Shown one piece after another: positions 1-6,115 of a DNA stretch of 10,455 nt. The stretch is from contig JAFGXK010000063.1 of assembly GCA_016936695.1 (NCBI GenBank), positions 1 to 10,455 of the forward strand, written 5' to 3'. Under the pieces are notes generated by a model that saw nothing but the letters and a program-made list of their open reading frames with translations, did no database searches and was not told the DNA's origin. How positions within the stretch are numbered: the first letter of the stretch is position 1; every line of letters starts with the position of its first letter. The position numbers and the translations under genes are program-made. This stretch comes from Bacteroidales bacterium (GTDB taxonomy: Bacteria; Bacteroidota; Bacteroidia; Bacteroidales; VadinHA17).

Positions 1-23
1 AACAATTTGATAGCATCGCGACT

Positions 24-51
24 CACCCCCCTACCCTCCATAATGGGGGCC
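24..51 (-). repeat. G/C-tract hairpin repeat, left copy of an inverted pair
   Basis: Read on the minus strand, this is a short palindrome (C-tract, TTA loop, G-tract) followed by a GGGTAGGGGGGTGAG tail. It has the same layout as the 39-base repeats at 9731-9847: a C/G hairpin, then GGGGT and another G-tract. The stem is about 6 base pairs with one G-T pair (35-40 with 44-49). It faces the copy at 119-151 in inverted orientation, with the G-rich tails pointing outward. That it belongs to the same family is an inference from layout; the base identity is only partial. Confidence 0.5.
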
Positions 52-118
52 GTAAATGATTTATACTGTATATCTTAAATTATAAACATAAAAGGAAAAG
101 CAATCATGGTTACAGTTT

Positions 119-151
119 TCAAGGCCCCCTTTAGGGGGTTTGGGGGTAAAA
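119..151 (+). repeat. G/C-tract hairpin repeat, right copy of an inverted pair
   Basis: Bases 125-138 form a palindrome (CCCCCT, then AGGGGG), followed by TTT and a further GGGGGT. This is the hairpin plus G-tail layout also seen at 9731-9847 and 10277-10310. It starts AAGG like those repeats. It is inverted relative to 24-51, with about 67 AT-rich bases between them. It sits just ahead of the gene at 192, so it could affect transcription, but that is inference only. Confidence 0.5.
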
Positions 152-191
152 CATGCAGGCATCATCCCATTAAAATAAAAATTATATACTG

Positions 192-776
192 ATGAAATAC
201 AGTTACATCCTTTCAGTCATAATGGTGTTATCCATTACTGCTTCTGCATTCTCACAGGATTTTGAAATTGGAGGGAACAGCCTCCGTATCGAAACCGGCT
301 ACGCATTCACCGGATCAGGCGATCTTGATGGCTTTTGCTATTACAACGAGTTTATCCAGCCGCTAAATAGCTGGTTCAGTGTCGCTCCTTCTATAGGATT
401 CTACAGTTTTTTCGGGGACGATGAAGATATTGAACTTCTGAAGGATGTGAAATCTGCCGGTCTCGATCTGACAGGATATTTCTATCCGGTCAGGACGGAT
501 ATTTTCGATCTGGAGGCCGGACTGGGATTCTATGTCAGGAGGTGGCACTGGGTTGTGGCCACCGGTCCGGATGTTGAATACAGTTCATCGGAACTCCACC
601 TGTCCGGAAGTTCCCATGGTGATTATTTCGTAGCCGCCCCCGGCTACACCGTTTCCCTCGGAGCCATCATGAAAACCAGTCCCCGAACCGGCATCAGCCT
701 CAAAGGCGTCTACCAGAACGACACCAGGGGGATTGTGGTGGCCACGGTGAGAGCGGGTCTCAACATCTGGTTCTGA
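192..776 (+). CDS. Exported outer-membrane beta-barrel-like protein
   Basis: A 194-residue protein with a clear Sec signal peptide: Lys at position 2, a hydrophobic core at residues 5-18, and likely cleavage after SAFSQ near residue 22. The mature part alternates short aromatic/hydrophobic strands with Gly-rich and Asp-rich turns (for example the strand near residues 104-116, which carries FYVRRWHW). It ends in a strand finishing NIWF. A C-terminal aromatic residue after alternating hydrophobics is the usual outer-membrane barrel ending. Length and layout fit a small 8-strand barrel of the OmpW/opacity type, but no specific family was recognised. It stands alone, with the hairpin pair upstream and a decayed transposase downstream. 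Outer-membrane location is inferred; substrate and role are unknown. Confidence 0.75.
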   Translation: MKYSYILSVIMVLSITASAFSQDFEIGGNSLRIETGYAFTGSGDLDGFCYYNEFIQPLNSWFSVAPSIGFYSFFGDDEDIELLKDVKSAGLDLTGYFYPVRTDIFDLEAGLGFYVRRWHWVVATGPDVEYSSSELHLSGSSHGDYFVAAPGYTVSLGAIMKTSPRTGISLKGVYQNDTRGIVVATVRAGLNIWF

Positions 777-818
777 TTATCCATTCATTAACCGCCTGTT
801 TATATCTATGTAAATACC

Positions 819-1103
819 ATGTTATCAATACGATTATTATATGATTTCACCGGGGCACAGGCCGCACCTCCGGAGCGGTTGGCATCATTCGTATCGCGGG
901 AGAGCTATAAACAGGATGCGCCCACGGCGCAGTGGAACATGGCTAACATACCCTGGCATTATACGGCATGCTCCGAACCGCATGGGTGCAACAATCAGGA
1001 GGCTCATCATAAACAACATAAGTTCAAAGAGGAATACCTGGAACTTCTTGGAAGATTCGAAGTCGATTACAATCCCGAATACCTGTTCGACTGGATCATG
1101 TGA
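819..1103 (+). pseudogene. Probable C-terminal remnant of a Y1 (IS200/REP-associated) transposase
   Basis: This 94-codon open frame has a tail, KFKEEYLELLGRFEVDYNPE followed by YLFDWIM. I recognise that tail from the C-terminal extensions of IS200-like/REP-associated transposases in Bacteroidota. The preceding Gln/His/Pro-rich stretch (QDAPTAQWNMANIPW) resembles the repetitive linker often seen in those tails. The catalytic parts (HUH motif and active Tyr) are absent, so the fragment cannot be an active transposase. An overlapping frame from 841 is also open and carries no recognised signature. The identification rests on memory of the family, not a search. The alternative is an unrelated short or non-coding ORF. 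The rest of the gap between 777 and 1223 shows nothing else. Confidence 0.42.
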
Positions 1104-1223
1104 AACGATCCTTTCAGGTACAGGTTACTCACAATTCTATTTTATCCGCTTTTTAAATAATATTACCGTAATGAAGTCAGTTATATTATGAGCTATTAAT
1201 AAGGCTCTTGATAATTAATTGAT

Positions 1224-1700
1224 ATGGTGATGCGGAATTATGCCTGGTTATTATTGATTATCTTCCTCTTTCCCTCCTGCACCGAAGAGCCGGAGAAAAA
1301 CCGCCTCCTTGAGGCAACTATCAACGGCCAGCTCTACACCTTCAACGGCATCGCCAGAAAATACAACGATTATACCGCCGGTCAGAAGACCGGCATCGAA
1401 TACCGGGTCTTCAACAACGAGTTCAACTCTCTCAGCATCGAAGCCTACGATGATACCTTCACCAAAGTAACCTTTACCTTCCCGGAATTCACCGCCACCT
1501 GGAAATTGGATCTCGGAGGCGGCCGGTCCCTTACCTATAACGCCGTATCCGGACAATTCCGCATCCTTGGAACCGAACATGGAAACCTTCGCGGCGACTT
1601 CTCCTTCAAGGTGAAAAACATCGCCGATCCCCTCGACTCCCTCATGATAACCGACGGCTACTTCGATATCTTCCTGGAAGAATCGGACAGGATGTTCTAG
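1224..1700 (+). CDS. Small lipoprotein of unknown function
   Basis: A 158-residue protein with a type II signal peptide: a short charged start (MVMRNY), a hydrophobic core of Leu/Ile/Phe, and lipobox FPSC with Cys19 as the expected lipidated residue. It is followed by an acidic TEEPEKN spacer. The mature domain (about residues 28-150) is predicted to be beta-rich, with regular alternation and the motif ATINGQLYTFNG at its start. This looks like the small calycin/jelly-roll-like lipoproteins of Bacteroidota, in which a GxFxF strand and a final DGYFDI strand recur. No named family is claimed. The ATG at 1230 (residue 3) is an equally possible start. The gene has no partner in the same direction, and its 3' end is followed at once by a tandem repeat array. 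Confidence 0.75.
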   Translation: MVMRNYAWLLLIIFLFPSCTEEPEKNRLLEATINGQLYTFNGIARKYNDYTAGQKTGIEYRVFNNEFNSLSIEAYDDTFTKVTFTFPEFTATWKLDLGGGRSLTYNAVSGQFRILGTEHGNLRGDFSFKVKNIADPLDSLMITDGYFDIFLEESDRMF

Positions 1701-1712
1701 AAAGAAAGGCAC

Positions 1713-1740
1713 AGGGCGAAGGGCGCAGGGCGCAGGGCGC
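1713..1740. repeat. Four 7-base tandem units (AGGGCGM)
   Basis: Units lie at 1713-1719 (AGGGCGA) and at 1720-1726, 1727-1733 and 1734-1740 (AGGGCGC). They start 12 bases after the lipoprotein stop codon. The array is G+C-rich and has no dyad symmetry of its own. Confidence 0.85.
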
Positions 1741-1753
1741 AGTTTATAGAAGA

Positions 1754-1784
1754 TCCCCGGAGGAAAATCAGCGAACTCCGGGGA
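1754..1784. repeat. 9-base inverted repeat (stem-loop) with G-rich tail
   Basis: TCCCCGGAG at 1754-1762 is perfectly complementary to CTCCGGGGA at 1776-1784, with a 13-base loop. A further AGGGGTCAGGG follows at 1789-1799. GATCCCC, stem, then a G-tract tail mirrors the 39-base repeats at 9731-9847, so it may be a diverged relative. It lies between the lipoprotein gene (plus strand) and the HTH gene (minus strand), which converge, so it could also end transcription. There is no T-run, which argues against a standard intrinsic terminator. Confidence 0.6.
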
Positions 1785-1885
1785 CCCGAGGGGTCAGGGC
1801 GACCCATCCGCTTTGCACGGATTAACCAGGTACGAGGATATTGGCAGCGAGACGTACCCGTAAAACTAAATTGCAAACACCTATC

Positions 1886-2095
1886 CTAAACAAATTCCTT
1901 CTCCATCACATACGACTTCTTTGACGGACTGTATCTTATGTCCCGGCCTTCCCCGCGGATCTCGCTTACTATCCGCTTGACCGTCCTTTTACTGACATTG
2001 AACCTGAATGCAAGATCATCAGGCGAACCGGTACTTTGCATATCGGCCAGCTTAAGGATCCTGACTTTCAGATTTTCTCTGTAAATCCTTGTCAT
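1886..2095 (-). CDS. Small HTH DNA-binding protein (HTH_11/DeoR-like)
   Basis: A 69-residue basic protein that is almost entirely one winged-helix-like DNA-binding domain. Residues 8-19 (LKVRILKLADMQ) form helix 1. GSPDDLAFRFNVSKRTVKRI (residues 23-42) is the helix-turn-helix, with recognition helix SKRTVKRIVSEIR. The RDIRYSPSKKSYVM end looks like the wing. There is no sensor or oligomerisation domain, so it is far shorter than full DeoR regulators. Short single-domain proteins of this pattern are common in Bacteroidota and mostly uncharacterised. It is transcribed on its own, away from a 384-base AT-rich spacer that should contain its promoter. DNA binding is well supported by the motif; target and regulatory direction are unknown. 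Confidence 0.78.
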   Translation of the reverse strand: MTRIYRENLKVRILKLADMQSTGSPDDLAFRFNVSKRTVKRIVSEIRGEGRDIRYSPSKKSYVMEKEFV

Positions 2096-2362
2096 AACCC
2101 AATAAATTTAAATTAGCACGCACTGACTTTCAACAATAAACATAGCAAATAATCAGGAATTTACCAAAAAAATTTAGAATTATTTTTCGAAATATTTTGT
2201 TGGATTAATATTTTTAGGTGGAATTGCTACTTTTTTGCAAAACCGACAGAATTACTGGGAATTTTTTGCTCCAAAAACTTCATGGTGAGCAGGGTCATCC
2301 CGAGGCGACCAAAGGAGCCGAAGGGATCTTTATCTTTTAACCAGGAATCAAAAAGTTTTAAA

Positions 2363-2403
2363 CACGGAGTTCCACGGAGTTAAAAGCTGAGTCGCACGGA
2401 GTT
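2363..2403. repeat. Three CACGGAGTT copies
   Basis: Perfect 9-base copies start at 2363, 2373 and 2395. The first two have a 10-base period. This is a G-rich short repeat of the kind often seen in intergenic DNA of this phylum; no function is known to me. Confidence 0.8.
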
Positions 2404-2406
2404 GGA

Positions 2407-2438
2407 GTCATGCGGTCATGCGGTCATGCAGTCATGCA
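2407..2438 (+). repeat. Four 8-base tandem units, GTCATGCR
   Basis: Units lie at 2407 and 2415 (GTCATGCG) and at 2423 and 2431 (GTCATGCA), followed by GTCG. The array is 39 bases beyond the ABC transporter stop codon. A matching array (GTCYTGCN, four units, then GTCG) lies on the other strand at 8165-8196. Confidence 0.85.
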
Positions 2439-2479
2439 GTCGCTAAGTCTTTCAGTCCCTCCTCTTCTCCCCCTCTTTC

Positions 2480-4255
2480 CTAATACCTCCCCGCCTGCTT
2501 CCTGAACATCTCCCAATACCTCCCCTTCTTCTTCATCAGCTCCTCATGCGACCCGGTTTCGGTAATGCTTCCGTGTTCCAGCACGATTATCCTGTCAGCC
2601 AGGGTTACATTGGTAAACCTGTGAGTTATAAGAATGGAGGTACGTCCGTTGACTATCTCCCGGAAACGGCTGAAGATCTCATACTCGGTATCCGCATCGA
2701 GCGCACTGGAGGGCTCATCGAGTATCAGAACCGGCGACTCGCGGAACAGGGCCCTCGCAAGCGCTATCTTCTGCCACTCGCCCCAGCTTAGCTCCCTGCT
2801 GTCGTCAAAGAGGGTCCCGATGGTGGTTTCGTAGCCCTTCGGCAGATTGTTCAGCAGTTCATGAACACCCGATTTTGAGGCGGCTTTCCTGATCTTCTCA
2901 TCCGGGTCCGGCGCATCAATATTTCCCATCCTGATGTTCTCCCCGGCCGGAAGGTTATATAACATGAAATCCTGAAAAACAACCGAAAAGAAAAGCCTGA
3001 ACTGATCAGGATCCATCGTCTTAATGTCATTTCCGTCCCACCTCACACTGCCTGTATCCGGATCGTAAAGACGGGTGAGCAGCCTCACAAGGGTGCTTTT
3101 CCCGGCTCCGTTGGGACCTACCAGCGCAATTATCTCACCTTTTTTAATCTCAAACGAAACCTTGTTTAAGGTTGCATAGTCATTCCCGGGATAGGTGAAC
3201 GAAATATCGTCCACTTTAATCCCCGTCTTTAGCTCGGAGGGAACCGTAACCGGCGGATTTGCCACTACGCTTTCCTTCAGATCGAGGAATTCGAATGTGT
3301 CGCCTATATATAGTCCGTCTTCATATAGCCCGGCTACCGAGACGAAAAGATCCTTTATGTAGGTCATCCCCTGCCTGAATGCCAGCAGGAACATGGCCAT
3401 CTGACCCAGACTGAGATCTCCGGACACCGTACGCCGGGCTATCACCAGGAGCAGTACGAGTATTGCAGATGCCTTGACCACATCCGTTATCAGTTCAATG
3501 ACTGTCCTTTTTCTGAGGATGTTCAGTTCTTCTTCCTTCTGCTTGTTAAAGGATTTCTTAAACAGCGAGATGAAGTAATTCCCCAGACCGAACAGCCTTA
3601 TCTCCCTTGATGGCCTGTCGCCGGTAAGGAGCCAGCTGAAATACGCCGACTTCCTGGCTTCGGGTGTTTGTTCCCTCTGAAAGTGATAAAGAATGTCGGC
3701 ATAGTGCAGCCTGAGCCATATCCCCGGGATGTTTACCACCAGCAGCAGGACAGCAGCTCCCCAGTGCAGGGTGAACAGAAGTCCGGCCATCAGCAGCAGC
3801 GACAGCATCCCCCTGAACATCGCAACAATATTGTTGAGTATGTTGTTTGGCCTCCATGGTGCTTCGGAGGTTGCCCTCGACAGACAGTCGTAATATCCGG
3901 GATGCTCAAAGTTGATAAGATCGAGCCTTACAGCCTTCGAATGAAGCAGGTTGTACATATACCCCTCGAGCTTCACCGACTGCTTGCTGCGTACAAAGTT
4001 GCCCGAATCGGAACAGACTTCATCCAGGAAGTAAACGACAACCACTGCAATCACCATCGGCACTATATTGGCCGCTCCCGTGCCGGCCTGAGCAGCATTG
4101 GTTATTTCATCTATAAGAAGCTTTATAAGCCAGACGAGGGCGAGGGGAAGAATACTCTGCAGAACCGAGATCACGATGTTCACCGTGGCCCACCCGGGTG
4201 CGCTGTCCCAGACAAGGGCAAGGGCTTTTCTGAATAGTCTGATCTTTCCTTTCAT
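2480..4255 (-). CDS. ABC transporter, fused permease and ATPase (peptide-export type)
   Basis: A 591-residue half-exporter. Hydrophobic segments near residues 22-46, 64-78, 148-178 and 255-273 make up the N-terminal membrane domain, and the ATPase covers about residues 345-580. The ATPase motifs are all present: Walker A GPNGAGKST (380-388), Q-loop Gln428, signature LSWGE (489-493) inside LSWGEWQKIALARAL, Walker B VLILDE (509-514), and switch His545. LSWGE replaces the usual LSGGQ, but the GEWQKIALARA context is familiar from bacteriocin and lasso-peptide exporters. There is no N-terminal C39 protease domain, so any leader removal must be done elsewhere. It is the last gene of the four-gene run, 12 bases after the S26-type gene. 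Export of a modified peptide or lipid is inferred from context; the substrate is not visible. Confidence 0.9.
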   Translation of the reverse strand: MKGKIRLFRKALALVWDSAPGWATVNIVISVLQSILPLALVWLIKLLIDEITNAAQAGTGAANIVPMVIAVVVVYFLDEVCSDSGNFVRSKQSVKLEGYMYNLLHSKAVRLDLINFEHPGYYDCLSRATSEAPWRPNNILNNIVAMFRGMLSLLLMAGLLFTLHWGAAVLLLVVNIPGIWLRLHYADILYHFQREQTPEARKSAYFSWLLTGDRPSREIRLFGLGNYFISLFKKSFNKQKEEELNILRKRTVIELITDVVKASAILVLLLVIARRTVSGDLSLGQMAMFLLAFRQGMTYIKDLFVSVAGLYEDGLYIGDTFEFLDLKESVVANPPVTVPSELKTGIKVDDISFTYPGNDYATLNKVSFEIKKGEIIALVGPNGAGKSTLVRLLTRLYDPDTGSVRWDGNDIKTMDPDQFRLFFSVVFQDFMLYNLPAGENIRMGNIDAPDPDEKIRKAASKSGVHELLNNLPKGYETTIGTLFDDSRELSWGEWQKIALARALFRESPVLILDEPSSALDADTEYEIFSRFREIVNGRTSILITHRFTNVTLADRIIVLEHGSITETGSHEELMKKKGRYWEMFRKQAGRY

Positions 4256-4267
4256 ACAGGGCAGGTT

Positions 4268-4741
4268 TCAGATGCTCCGCCAAGACAGAAGCCTCTTCAC
4301 CCTGTAAATTTGCGAAATTATCCGTACCAATATCCTGTTTCGTCGGTAATTCGGCTTGATACCGGCATATTTGTGCTGAGGCACCGGTTTTCCTTCCGGA
4401 TATTCTATCCTGACAACCTTCCCCGCGATCTGTTCAAAGACTATGGGATCATCCTCGCCCATACAGCTGTCGCCGCGTGTGACGTAATGCATTTGCATCT
4501 TCTGCGTGTAAGCATTCACCAGCCGGTGCACAACGATCCCCGTGTCTCTTTTCCAGGCGATTATCTCACCAGGACGGGGTTTTGCTCCCGGTTCGTAGGG
4601 TTCGATGAATATTACCGATCCTGATTTTATTGAAGGGTGCATGCTCATGCCATCGGCCCTGACCCTGATGGTCTTTCCTTCGGCAAGAAGCATGAATCCG
4701 ATATCCTTGAGTACGGTATGGGAAAGGGTGTTACTGGTCAT
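4268..4741 (-). CDS. S24/S26-family signal-peptidase-like protease (S26B type)
   Basis: A 157-residue protein. GMSMHPSI (residues 31-38) is the S26 catalytic serine box with Ser33. VVHRLV (71-76) places His72 where bacterial type I enzymes carry Lys, as in the archaeal/ER-type (S26B) enzymes. YVTRGDSCMGEDDPI (86-100) matches the following TxGDxN...D region, with Asp97/98 as the likely third residue. The protein has no N-terminal membrane anchor. The only weakly hydrophobic, basic stretch is at the C-terminus (about residues 136-154). It may therefore act in the cytoplasm or at the membrane surface rather than as a secretory signal peptidase. Its start overlaps the kinase gene by 11 bases, implying translational coupling. 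A role in trimming a peptide partner is inference. Confidence 0.82.
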   Translation of the reverse strand: MTSNTLSHTVLKDIGFMLLAEGKTIRVRADGMSMHPSIKSGSVIFIEPYEPGAKPRPGEIIAWKRDTGIVVHRLVNAYTQKMQMHYVTRGDSCMGEDDPIVFEQIAGKVVRIEYPEGKPVPQHKYAGIKPNYRRNRILVRIISQIYRVKRLLSWRSI

Positions 4742-5618
4742 TCCGGAGAATGTATTCTATTACGCTCCTGTCGGGACGGAATGAAAGGGTAGACACCGGA
4801 ACCTTTGAACACATCATAGAGACGGATCCAAGGAAGCGCGCTATCATATCCTGACTGTAATTATGCTGGATGCAGTTGGCAACTACCATGCTGACGGCCG
4901 ATGCTTCCCTTATCTGTATCATCTCGTTATTATCTCCGTGACTGATGAGGAAGATCCTGTCGATGGGAGCGCTTCTGGGTACATCATTCCTGTAAACGGG
5001 AGTGTTGTGCATCCTGTATATCCCGCCGGTGTTTCTTATTATCAGCCTGTCGTCATGGATGACCTGAGCGCCTATATTGTCCCACAATAACGACATCGTT
5101 GTCTTGCCTTTGCCCGAAACCCCGCTGAACAGATATCCACGTCCATTGTACGATATTCCCGATGCATGGATCATAATGTCGGCATTGATGGCCGTGAGAT
5201 AGTAAAGGATCAGTCCGTCGAGCGGGTACTCCATAGGATCGGTGCTCCAGCCTGCATTCTCGATATAAAGGTCCCATTCTCTCAGTGCAAGAGACAGTTT
5301 CAAGGTTGCCTTTTTACCTGGAGAATCAGGGAAATTCGTAATTATAAGAAGATCGCCGTTCTGCTTGTAAACACTCCAGAAATTATCACTTTTTGTTACC
5401 TTATAGCCTTTTACCTCAACAACATAGGGAGCCACAAAGAGTCTTTCGGCATCCTCATCGGGTCTGACTCTTCCATGATGGACCCTGATAAGGACATCAT
5501 AATCCATGGCTCTTACAATACTCTGAAGAAAGCGGGGAGAAGGAACCAGATCGGGACCGTCTTCCTGGGATTCGAGCCTGATATTGTACCCGGCTATGTT
5601 AAGAGTATATTCTCTCAT
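4731..5618 (-). CDS. HPr kinase/PEPCK-fold small-molecule or peptide kinase (HprK-related)
   Basis: A 295-residue protein with the chosen start. Numbered from 5618, the ATP-binding P-loop is GVSGKGKT (166-173). It is preceded by IHASGIS (150-156), where HprK-like proteins carry a conserved LHAS motif. Asp189 and Asp190 in IHDDRLI are the likely metal/catalytic acids, and NTPVYR (205-210) resembles the GTPxxR loop of this family. Known relatives phosphorylate HPr, or the C-terminal Ser of lasso peptide precursors (ThcK/PadeK); others sit in HprK/PqqD/nucleotidyltransferase cassettes of unknown role. Which of these applies cannot be read here. The frame is open back to a GTG at 5690, with another ATG at 5642. 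I chose 5618 because the recognisable domain begins at MREYTLNIAGYNI. The gene lies downstream of the PqqD-like gene and overlaps the protease gene. Confidence 0.83.
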   Translation of the reverse strand: MREYTLNIAGYNIRLESQEDGPDLVPSPRFLQSIVRAMDYDVLIRVHHGRVRPDEDAERLFVAPYVVEVKGYKVTKSDNFWSVYKQNGDLLIITNFPDSPGKKATLKLSLALREWDLYIENAGWSTDPMEYPLDGLILYYLTAINADIMIHASGISYNGRGYLFSGVSGKGKTTMSLLWDNIGAQVIHDDRLIIRNTGGIYRMHNTPVYRNDVPRSAPIDRIFLISHGDNNEMIQIREASAVSMVVANCIQHNYSQDMIARFLGSVSMMCSKVPVSTLSFRPDRSVIEYILRNDQ

Positions 5619-5754
5619 TCTTATTGCTGGCTGTTTCAGCATGTTGTAAAAGCCCACACTGCTTTCCCGGTAACCTACACTGTTGTACACTTCAGAAAGT
5701 TTTCAATTAAACGTAATCTCTGAAGGATAACGTGAGGAAGGGGAATTTATTATT

Positions 5755-6051
5755 CTAAATGTTGATGATGAGATATTTACTCATGTCGCTCATGAAAGAA
5801 TTGACGTCTGACTCAGCCACACCCCTGTCGACATTGTATTCTTCGACCAGCGCATCGACTATTTCGCCTGTGCTTCTCTTCCCGTCGATCAGTTCCCAGA
5901 TGAAGGCTCCTGATTCGTTCAGGGTGTAAACACTGTTCATATCGGCGATGTTATTCGCCACAGGTATAAGCACATACTCGCTGCCCGTCTTACGGGTGAC
6001 TATGTTCGGGGAATGGGAATATACCGGTCCGTTTGTCGTCAACTTATTCAT
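5755..6051 (-). CDS. PqqD-family peptide-recognition protein
   Basis: A 98-residue, single-domain protein. The family core LNESGAFIWELIDGKRS (residues 44-60) is followed by TGEIVDALVEEYNVD (61-75) and DVNSFMSDMSKYLII. This is the winged-helix PqqD fold known as the RiPP recognition element, which binds leader peptides and hands them to modifying enzymes. Length matches free-standing PqqD proteins. In lasso peptide clusters the equivalent is the B1 protein; here the neighbours are an HprK-like kinase, an S26-type protease and an exporter. It is the first gene of the run, with a promoter-like -7 box only a few bases upstream. Either its ligand peptide is encoded elsewhere, or the domain recognises a protein partner. 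Family assignment is secure; partner unknown. Confidence 0.88.
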   Translation of the reverse strand: MNKLTTNGPVYSHSPNIVTRKTGSEYVLIPVANNIADMNSVYTLNESGAFIWELIDGKRSTGEIVDALVEEYNVDRGVAESDVNSFMSDMSKYLIINI

Positions 6052-6061
6052 AACTAAAGCA

Positions 6062-6069
6062 CAAATGTA
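6062..6069 (-). promoter_or_regulatory. Candidate Bacteroidota -7 box for the PqqD operon
   Basis: On the minus strand the bases read TACATTTG, a full match to the Bacteroidota -7 consensus TAnnTTTG. Transcription would start only a few bases before the ATG at 6051, giving a very short leader. No good -33 TTG was found at the expected distance, so support is from the -7 box alone. Confidence 0.35.
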
Positions 6070-6100
6070 TTAAAATAAACGGTTCGATTTCTTACCTTCG
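6070..6100 (+). promoter_or_regulatory. Candidate promoter for rnr
   Basis: TACCTTCG at 6093-6100 differs by one base from TAnnTTTG. A TTA at 6070-6072 sits about 20 bases upstream, where the -33 TTG would lie. The predicted start is about 10 bases before the rnr ATG. It overlaps the divergent PqqD promoter region, so the two genes share 64 bases of control DNA. Confidence 0.3.
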
Positions 6101-6115
6101 CGAAAACCAAATATT

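Larger units (their letters stand above)
2096..2479. other. Gene-free spacer: AT-rich promoter region plus dispersed repeats
   Basis: No coding region was found. Bases 2096-2280 are strongly AT-rich and lie directly upstream of the minus-strand HTH gene, so its promoter should be here; I could not pin down a box. Bases 2283-2335 hold a segment beginning at GTGAGCAGGGTCATCCCGAG and ending GAAGGGATC. It resembles the 'GTCATCCCGA...GGGATCT' dispersed repeat I know from Bacteroidota intergenic DNA. Bases 2363-2440 hold two short tandem arrays, listed separately. Confidence 0.6.

Noticed and set aside
841..1191. A 116-codon plus-strand frame overlapping the transposase remnant
   Set aside because: It is Arg/Ile-rich with no family signature. 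The overlapping frame from 819 carries the recognisable tail.
1251..1712. A 153-codon minus-strand open frame over the lipoprotein gene
   Set aside because: It mirrors the lipoprotein codons, has no signal or domain, and the plus-strand frame has a clear lipobox.
2440..2479. Intrinsic terminator after the ABC transporter gene
   Set aside because: No stem-loop followed by a T-run on the minus strand; only a purine-rich stretch is seen.
5691..5754. A precursor peptide gene for the PqqD operon
   Set aside because: The minus-strand frames here are short, without a convincing start or leader-core layout. The gap is kept only as a finding.
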